This document shows positions 57,987 through 64,000 of a DNA stretch of 64,000 nt, piece by piece. Made by a program: the position numbers and the translations under genes. The notes below the pieces were generated by a model that had not been told where the DNA came from, searched no databases, and worked only from the letters and a program-made list of their open reading frames with translations. Location of the stretch: the NCBI GenBank assembly GCA_001599595.1, contig BCHH01000006.1, positions 472,874-536,873 of the forward strand, given 5' to 3'. Position 1 is the stretch's first letter. Each line of letters begins with the position of its first letter. The stretch comes from Beverwykella pulmonaria. Its lineage: Eukaryota; Ascomycota; Dothideomycetes; Pleosporales; Melanommataceae.

Positions 57987-59098
57987 ATGGGCTCCACTGG
58001 TGGACCAACACTTCCCGACACCAACTACGCACCAACGTACTTAATCGTTTGTGGTATTTTCACCGTCCTTGCAATTGGCCTCTGCGCCACTCGGATTTAC
58101 TCACGTATTCGGCCAAAGGTCGACCTGCGTGTGGATGACTATTTGATTCTAATTCCAACAGTAAAATAAAACACCTGTCACCTCAAGTTCCTCAAAAGCT
58201 AATAATACTTCAATAGATAATGTGTATGGCCATATACTTCATCTCAATCGTTAGCTCCATTCACGGATGGGGTCATCTCTCCGCTTATGTTTCCAAAGAA
58301 GATCAAACTGTTTCCTTTAAATGCATGTTTGCACAGGAGATATTGTGGATATTTGCAATTGCCTTGACCCGAATATCCATTGCTTGGTCCCTCCTCCGAC
58401 TCAGCTTCGAGAGAGCTTGGAAATATACTTTGTGGGTGGTTATAGGTCTACAGATAGTAACCTATATCGGCCACATGATATTCCAATTGTGGAACTGCCG
58501 CCCCATCCGCGCTGCTTGGGAACCGGTTATTGACGTCCATTGCTGGAACTTGAAATATGTTCTCACATATGGCTGGGTGGCTAATTGTAAGTTCAAACCC
58601 ATGTATTGTCTGTTTGATGAGTAATGAAAAGCAGGCGTTCTTATCGTTATTGATTTTATTCTCGCTCTTATGCCGATTCACCTTATCCGAACATTAAACC
58701 GATCCACTCGAGAGAAAATACTAATTTCCTGCCTGATGGCAATGGGCCTAGTTGCAGCAGCTATCGCCGCGTATAGGATGAGCCTATCCAAGCCAACATT
58801 CTCGGGCGATTTGCTTTCAACGACAGTCATGATGTCCCTATGGTGTATGCTAGAAGTGCTGTTGGGCATCATGGCAGCTTGCATGGCCTGCCTTAAGGCT
58901 CCCGCCGAGCGATTCCTCTATCGACTTGGGTTTCTAGCAAACCGTTTCGAAATCACAAGGCCTAGCTTTGTGGTATCTCTCCAGGAGCGGGAACCCCCCC
59001 AGCCTTCAGACGATTCAGATCTAATTGGTTCTGTGCATACTGGTGGTGAAAGTGGAAAGGACGTGCGGACTGATAAGAGCGTTGAGTCGACTTGTTGA
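57987..59098 (+). CDS. Fungal rhodopsin-domain integral membrane protein
   Basis: Exons 57987-58160, 58217-58586 and 58635-59098 give 335 residues (introns 56 and 48 nt). Seven hydrophobic segments are visible: TYLIVCGIFTVLAIGLCATR; the exon 1-2 junction LILIPT|IMCMAIYFISIVSS; ILWIFAIALTRISIAWSLLR; YTLWVVIGLQIVTYIGHMIF; NCVLIVIDFILALMPIHLIR; ILISCLMAMGLVAAAIAAYR; and TTVMMSLWCMLEVLLGIMAA. Family marks are RPKVDLRVDDYLI, ALTRISIAW, FQLWNCRPIRAAWEP and TLNRSTREK, as in the large plasma-membrane family (satratoxin SAT4-like, rhodopsin domain). No CFEM domain precedes it. The C terminus is acidic and cytosolic. Ligand and function are unknown. It sits beside decayed DNA, consistent with accessory gene content. 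Confidence 0.86.
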
Positions 59099-59670
59099 AG
59101 TGGAACGCTCAGTGACTTGATCACACCATAGCCTTGGTCCCAAATATTTTCCACTTTAAATTGTTTTAATCTTATTGAGGGACGACTTCCACTAATTCAT
59201 TACATCATGACGGGTATCATGTGTTAGTGGGGTTAAATGCCTCCTCTACAGTTAGGTCTGCCTAAAATAATGCATTACAGTTCTCTTCCACGCATTCCCT
59301 ACAACAAAACCAATCCCATTAGTGAGCCTCAACGATATAAAGATATCCTTCTGCTCTGGTTAAACCATGTCATGGGATATTCCAATATTCGCGCTCTAAA
59401 TGGGAATGGCGATGCAGGAGGAATGTTTAGCGGGATTATAGAAGGAAGAAAAAAAAATTGCATCGTTCCATGTGAGGTCATAAAGTAAATATTGACAAAG
59501 CGAAGGGAAACATATGCACTTAAGAGTGACCTTATGAAAGTAATTCAGTTACATGTGTATGCTTCCACTTGCAAGGATCTTTCGCATGCGAAGCGCGACG
59601 GACATAGTTTCGCCGGTGAGAATGGTAGAGGAACTCGATGAAATCAAGCCAGAGAGCGCAGGTTACCGGC
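59099..59670. other. Convergent intergenic region
   Basis: About 570 AT-rich bp between the rhodopsin-domain gene and the APA2-like gene, which converge. Short frames only; no gene is seen. Confidence 0.45.
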
Positions 59671-60732
59671 CTATTTCGGGATCCCAATGGCCTCTAGAAT
59701 CGAGTCGAGCTTCTCAGGTTGAGCTCGAAGCACATCCCACTCTTCTTGGTGCTTGACCATCAGGGTCCCTCCTAGTACGGTGCCATTCAGCGCGACATAA
59801 CCAATTTCAGTTCCATCATCTCGTAGAAGCATACCACCCTCGTTTCTCCGGGGACATATCGCCATTCCGGCGGTAGTCATAGCCATATTGTAGCTGACTG
59901 GCAAAGCTCCTTCGTCTGTGGGATGTAAGACGAGGTCGTTGGGATTAGTGGAGATGAAATCGTCAACCGCTTTCTTGGCCAATCGATAAAGATCATTGTA
60001 GATGTTGAGCAGGTGGGAAGCTGTGGGGTCTGGAGGTAATTTATGAGCAAAATGTGTGAAAGGAATAGCGGGATGTTGCAGCATTCCAGAAGCCGCTTCT
60101 CTTGACAGTATGAGGTCTATTAGCAGGTCCCAGCCACTTGATTGCTCGGCTTCCTTCATGCTATCGACAGGCAGGAATTGGAGGTGTCGGTGGGGCTGCG
60201 ATGCGCCACTGTGTTCTCCGGAGTTGAAAAAGGCAAACAGGCGCTTCTGTTGGCCACGTGCCTCGCCATCTTGCCATGCTTTCAGACACGCGTACGTTGC
60301 CTCCAGGTCACCCTGCTCCAGAACATGTGTTTGCTGCTTATTGGTCTTCGTCGCGATGATGAAGTGCTCTTTGATTACTGGAAACTTGTTGAGGACGAGC
60401 AAGTGGCTCGGAGGGATGTCCGCAATCAGCAGATCTGCGGAGGGGTTATCAAACGGGTCGTGCTTCTTCGTGGGACGGGCATCGTCTTTCGCGGGAACAG
60501 GCTTCTTCGCAAGGGATGGGCAGTATCGTAGCTGGAACTGAGGTGCCGTCAGTCTTGTGATGCGAAGCGCAACGGAACCACCTATAGGCGCGCTCACTGG
60601 GATGCCTGTCGATATGCGGACGACGGCGAGTTCTGTCGGAGAGAATGTCAGGCTCTGAGCAGCCTTCGCCGACCTATACTTGGCTTCTACAAGGCGCGGA
60701 AGCGATTCAGAGAGACCGAGGAGCATTCTCAT
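59671..60732 (-). CDS. APA2: Ap4A phosphorylase / ATP adenylyltransferase (Apa1/Apa2-like, HIT superfamily)
   Basis: Minus-strand exons 60732-60598 and 60537-59671 give 333 residues. The frame is also open through 60597-60538, but those 60 nt begin GTGAGC, end CAG and contain a CTGAC branch site. Removing them gives RISTGIPFQLRYCPSLAKKP, the family sequence, so the intron is called. Other motifs: DPFDNPSADLLIADIPPSH, LVLNKFPVIKEHFIIATKTN, FFNSGEHSGASQPHRHLQFL (the HxH catalytic triad of this branch), and SYNMAMTTAGMAICPRRNE. The enzyme splits diadenosine tetraphosphate with phosphate to ADP and ATP (cytosolic nucleotide turnover). Only 213 bp separate its start from that of the HET-domain fragment. 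Confidence 0.92.
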   Translation of the reverse strand: MRMLLGLSESLPRLVEAKYRSAKAAQSLTFSPTELAVVRISTGIPVSAPIGGSVALRITRLTAPQFQLRYCPSLAKKPVPAKDDARPTKKHDPFDNPSADLLIADIPPSHLLVLNKFPVIKEHFIIATKTNKQQTHVLEQGDLEATYACLKAWQDGEARGQQKRLFAFFNSGEHSGASQPHRHLQFLPVDSMKEAEQSSGWDLLIDLILSREAASGMLQHPAIPFTHFAHKLPPDPTASHLLNIYNDLYRLAKKAVDDFISTNPNDLVLHPTDEGALPVSYNMAMTTAGMAICPRRNEGGMLLRDDGTEIGYVALNGTVLGGTLMVKHQEEWDVLRAQPEKLDSILEAIGIPK

Positions 60733-60945
60733 GAGGGAGTCGAGAGCAATGCTGGCGGAAAGGTTTGGACAAGGGAGGTCGTGGCCTCGGAGAGTTCCGT
60801 CGCACGGACGCTTTTAGCACGCCTCATCACCACTCGCTTTCCATGCTTAACGTGAGATTAATGCTTCATACCAATGGCTCACAGTTGCTGCTCGTAGTCT
60901 CGCTGTGATCGCATCCCTAAAATCTTCGACATCACCTGTGCGAAC

Positions 60946-61562
60946 ATGGTCTATACTCTGCTCAGCCAGGCTGACCAAGAAATCAGGCTTCTCCAACTCT
61001 TGCCCAAGGCGTCGCGATCAAGTTGGAAAGGTCTAGCAGGCGGCAAGAAAGAACAACCTCATTACAAATTGGTCCAGTTTCCACTAGCTAAAGCACCAAG
61101 CTTTACCGCCTTATCCTATTGCTGGGGGGATCCACGAAATCCAAAAGAGATCCTTCTCGATGGGGCTCCCGTATCTGTAACGAAGAATCTCTACTTGGCT
61201 CTGCTCCAGCTGCGGCACAAAACTATGTTGTCACTTACTGGATAGATGCTGTGTGCATCAACCAGCAAGACAACGAGGAAAAGAGCTGGCAGGTGCAGAT
61301 GATGAGGGATATCTATCAACACGCAAGCCAGGTCACGGTCTGGTTAGGGCCTTCCGACGATCTTACTGATGCTGCAATGGACTACTTGAAAGCGCTTGGA
61401 GATCGAACAATAGCTTGCAGTCTTGATGCAAACCCTAAGTTGGCCGACGAGCAGTGGCCAAAATTAGCTTCCATGCCAGTGACACACCGAGATAACAGCA
61501 TGACACAAGACGGAGGTCGCATTGTTGTCGTTGCGCGCGACCAATTTGCTTTCCTGATGTAA
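60946..61562 (+). pseudogene. HET (heterokaryon incompatibility) domain fragment, frameshifted and truncated
   Basis: The frame from ATG 60946 carries the N-terminal HET motifs FTALSYCWGDPRNPKEILLD and NLYLALLQLRHKT, then stops at 61243-61245. A different frame continues with YWIDAVCINQQDNEEKSWQV, MMRDIYQHASQVTVWLG and AAMDYLKALGD, which is the expected next part of the same domain, and ends at 61562. No intron fits in the few bases between the two parts, so a one-base loss (or a two-base gain) near 61225-61240 is the simplest reading. The C-terminal part of a normal HET protein is missing. HET proteins trigger cell death on fusion of unlike strains; this copy is probably inactive. A sequencing error cannot be excluded. 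Confidence 0.72.
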
Positions 61563-62108
61563 TGGAAGCTCGGTTTTGTGTTGTCGGTCGACGCGTGCCC
61601 GATTGAAGCCGATGTCTTTGACATTCACAGGGATGCAGTTATCCTCGCATTTGTGATCTGCGTTGGCGGGTGAGTTAGCAGGCAGATAGCCGCCTTCGTA
61701 CGAGTTCGGCATCATGTAAGTTGATCGACTGTCGGTCAGCAAAGCGTCTAGCTTTTGTAGCTATCAGCTTGAAGCGTGCGATATGTAAAGTACAACTTAG
61801 AGAGCTTTTTATTTGTGCACTCTACACCCACGGATTGAATATCGGTATGTCGCTCAATCCAGTCACATTGCGGGAAAGGTGGGCGTCGACCTTAAGGAAC
61901 TGAGGTCCGATGCTTCCAAGGTTGAGCAATCCAACAAATAAAGCTCATGAGCACAAAAGGACCAAGATTTTGAGTTTCATTTTCTTCTGCACTCCACACC
62001 GTACATCTTCAACCCCCACTCCTAGTTGCTATCATGCAGATAAATCTTGCGGTCTGGAAATGCTGGTGAGCACTAAGGCAGGTGGCACATCGGGGTTTGG
62101 CTCGTCAT
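61563..62108. other. Intergenic, no gene seen
   Basis: About 550 bp between the HET fragment and the 3' end of the receptor-like gene. A minus-strand frame (61742-61464) overlaps the HET fragment and has no motif. No RNA gene is seen. Confidence 0.4.
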
Positions 62109-63035
62109 CTACCTCGTCACGTGCTCGTCATACTCCACGGCCACGGCCACGTCCTCCACGGTCACGTCAGGCGGTTTATATTCATCCATATCAAGCTGCG
62201 GTGATCCCAACTCGAGCTCTTGGATCTTTCGATGATTGCGGTAGAAGAGGTATCCCAGGCCAGCGAGAAGGATCGCACCGAACACCGCACCAAGACTAAT
62301 TCCTGCCTTTGTTCCAGTTGAGAGCTTATTTTTCTCTAGTTTTAACGAAACTTCAGAGCTAACTGTAGGAGGTGGAAAGACTGGCGATGATGTGGATGCT
62401 GTATTTGAAGGCTCAAGACTAGATTTCGTCGACTGCAAGCTTAAAGTCGCAGAATATGATGTGCTGGCTGTGCTGGCTGTGTTGGCCGTGCTGGCCGTGC
62501 TGGTTATGCTGGTTGTTGAAATGGCGACTGAAGTAAACGTCCTGGCAAATGTCGTAACATCCTTCCCTTCAGAGGACGTAACAATCATATTTGGACCGTT
62601 CACCAGCCACCCCCCTGTGTAGTGATCCTGTTCAGGTGGGCCCGGCGAAAGGTAAAACATGCATTTTATTGAATCTGTCCAGTCGTAGGTCGTATTGGGT
62701 TGTAGGCTCGGCGAGTATACTGCGTTTCTGGAGGAGTCGGCCGCTTTGGAATACCCTACCTCATTGTTAGTTCTTTCCGCCGACACATTGGAAAAGTTCA
62801 GGGCCTTACAGAGTTTTGTCATACACCAAAGACTGAGCCACGATGAGTTTTGAATGAGATCTTCCCCCCATTCTACGATTACGGTGTCGAAAATGTTGAT
62901 GGATAGGGGCCCTTCGTCAAAATCAAAAGGTGGATACATGAATTGGCCTTGTACTTGCACTGTTACTGAGCTCATGAGCCAAATGAATACCAAGGATATC
63001 AAACCGAGAACTCTTTTGTCGATTTTCGTCGCCAT
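62109..63035 (-). CDS. Single-pass membrane protein with Ser/Thr-rich stalk, function unknown
   Basis: Single exon, 308 residues from the ATG at 63035. The frame runs to 63086, but the inner ATG places a signal peptide at the start (VLGLISLVFIWLMSSVTVQV). An ectodomain of about 130 residues has a few cysteines and N-X-S/T sites (SLWCMTKLCKALNFSNVS, IKCMFYLSPGPPEQDHY, GGWLVNGPNM). Then comes a Ser/Thr/Ala stalk of about 60 residues, encoded partly by 9-bp tandem repeats. A transmembrane helix (AGISLGAVFGAILLAGLGYL) is followed by YRNHRKIQELEL and an acidic cytosolic tail. The layout resembles WSC/Mid2-like wall sensors and other fungal surface proteins, but no WSC cysteine pattern is present. 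Confidence 0.75.
   Translation of the reverse strand: MATKIDKRVLGLISLVFIWLMSSVTVQVQGQFMYPPFDFDEGPLSINIFDTVIVEWGEDLIQNSSWLSLWCMTKLCKALNFSNVSAERTNNEVGYSKAADSSRNAVYSPSLQPNTTYDWTDSIKCMFYLSPGPPEQDHYTGGWLVNGPNMIVTSSEGKDVTTFARTFTSVAISTTSITSTASTANTASTASTSYSATLSLQSTKSSLEPSNTASTSSPVFPPPTVSSEVSLKLEKNKLSTGTKAGISLGAVFGAILLAGLGYLFYRNHRKIQELELGSPQLDMDEYKPPDVTVEDVAVAVEYDEHVTR
62461..62515. repeat. Imperfect 9-bp tandem repeat in the stalk of the membrane protein
   Basis: About six copies of gtgctggct-like units (gtgctggct, gtgttggcc, gtgctggtt) in frame. On the minus strand they encode a Ser/Thr/Ala series such as TASTANTASTAS. Copy-number change would alter stalk length without frameshift. Confidence 0.6.
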
Positions 63036-64000
63036 GTTGCAATCTGGTCTTCTCACACCCGAGCCGAGTGACGGTTTTTGTTCCAATACGCCCGCTGAAC
63101 CTGAAAAGTCTTGTCGTGCCGCTCAATGGTACGGTTTTTCATGGGGATAGTGTGCCAGGCGTGGGTACTCAAAATGAGAGCAACTGAATGCCAAGGACTC
63201 GAGCACAGGCCCACGATTCATCAAACCCCTGCTTTGACTGTGCCTCCCCCACGTCAATTTATAGCAGCATATGTTGATAATGCAGTCAGAAATTGCTAGT
63301 GCTTGATAGCAGGTGCCAGTCAGGCTCTCTGGACCCTGAAACCCGTTTTCAGGCAAATGTCAGTGAAATTCTTAGCGTAAATTCTGGAAGCAAGGTTGTG
63401 AAAACGATCCTTAGACAAAAAAAAAAGCATTGGATTCAGTGTTCTGTCGCCGTATATGAAGAATTTAGTTTTAACTTTGTTACACGTACCATCCCATCAT
63501 GGCTAAAAGGGTCACTTTCTCATCCTACGCCAACAGCCTCGCCCCTAGATCCAGATTTGGATCTGACCCCAACATCTATGATAGGAAATTGTATTTCTCA
63601 TTTTAAAAATACGAACTGATCCCTACCTCTGCTCTAAATTCAGGCCCAATTTTAAATAGCTTCTCCAAATCCAATTCTTCAAACCACATTATCCGTTACA
63701 AACACACAGCCAAAAACCTGCTGCACAACAGACAACCTCATTACGACAAACTAACCACGGAGCAAATCGAGTACATATTCAATGCTTGCTGTAGCTTGTT
63801 TCATGAAGGCGTAGCCGAGAGTGTCCCATCAAAGGCACAGCCGATCACATGAGCAGCATTGACTTCGTTTGTAGTTATTCTTCGTTATAATAGATAGAGG
63901 GAAGAGGCCTAGAGAGAGACCTTTAGACTGTGAAAGCCACCTTCTAGAGAGCTTATTAATGGTCTGAAATATTGCCTCGGGAATAAAGAGCACAGACTAC
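63036..64000. other. Right-edge intergenic region, no gene seen
   Basis: About 960 AT-rich bp with a poly-A run near 63417-63426 and short frames only. It holds the promoter of the receptor-like gene at its left end. A gene continuing beyond the window cannot be judged. Confidence 0.4.

Overview
The window is nuclear DNA from a filamentous ascomycete (Pezizomycotina). The genes are compact and spaced 0.3-3 kb apart. Most have one to six short introns (about 46-180 nt) with GTRNGT-type donors and CTRAY-like branch sites. The families are fungal: an NTO1-type PHD/bromodomain scaffold, a Tgl-type patatin lipase, a KHA1-type antiporter, a DUF3431 protein, a fungal rhodopsin-domain membrane protein, a HET domain, and a protein with several hevein modules. 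The class (Dothideomycetes, Leotiomycetes or other) cannot be fixed from sequence alone. No rRNA, convincing tRNA, CRISPR array or intact transposon was seen. Gene models below were built by joining reading frames at splice sites, and every reported exon sum is a multiple of three.

0-24 kb is mostly housekeeping. It holds an RBR E3 ubiquitin ligase, an NTO1/BRPF-like histone-acetyltransferase scaffold, a glycine-rich RRM protein, a DUF3431 type II membrane protein, an orphan nuclear-looking protein, an AT-hook/H1-like membrane protein, a patatin-like lipase (minus strand), the OST subunit Swp1/ribophorin II, and a divergent protein kinase. 24-36 kb is a run of minus-strand genes: a TPR protein, a minimal O6-alkylguanine alkyltransferase, a diverged tandem duplication, a KHA1-like K+/H+ antiporter and a secreted GH92 mannosidase. 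36-41 kb has a small cupin divergent from a cytochrome b5/acyl-CoA dehydrogenase fusion, then a secreted beta-propeller protein.

41-54 kb is looser and more accessory. It has a secreted protein with 20 cysteines, a 1186-residue secreted protein with PAN-like and three hevein chitin-binding modules, an HSDL2-like SDR divergent from a kappa-class GST, and a Myb-like protein whose DNA-binding motif is split by a GC-AG intron. 54.8-58 kb is a gene graveyard with a stop-ridden coding relic. 58-64 kb carries a rhodopsin-domain membrane protein, an APA2-type Ap4A phosphorylase, a frameshifted HET-domain fragment and a single-pass, Ser/Thr-rich surface protein.

No operon-like logic applies. The two divergent pairs (cupin/acyl-CoA dehydrogenase and SDR/GSTK) may share promoters and could be co-regulated lipid or xenobiotic metabolism genes. 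The secreted or cell-surface genes (GH92, propeller, Cys-rich protein, hevein protein, 62-63 kb receptor-like protein) suggest interaction with cell walls or a host. The least explained items are the duplicated in-frame relic at 27.8-28.2 kb, the AT-hook membrane protein, and the relics at 55-57 kb.
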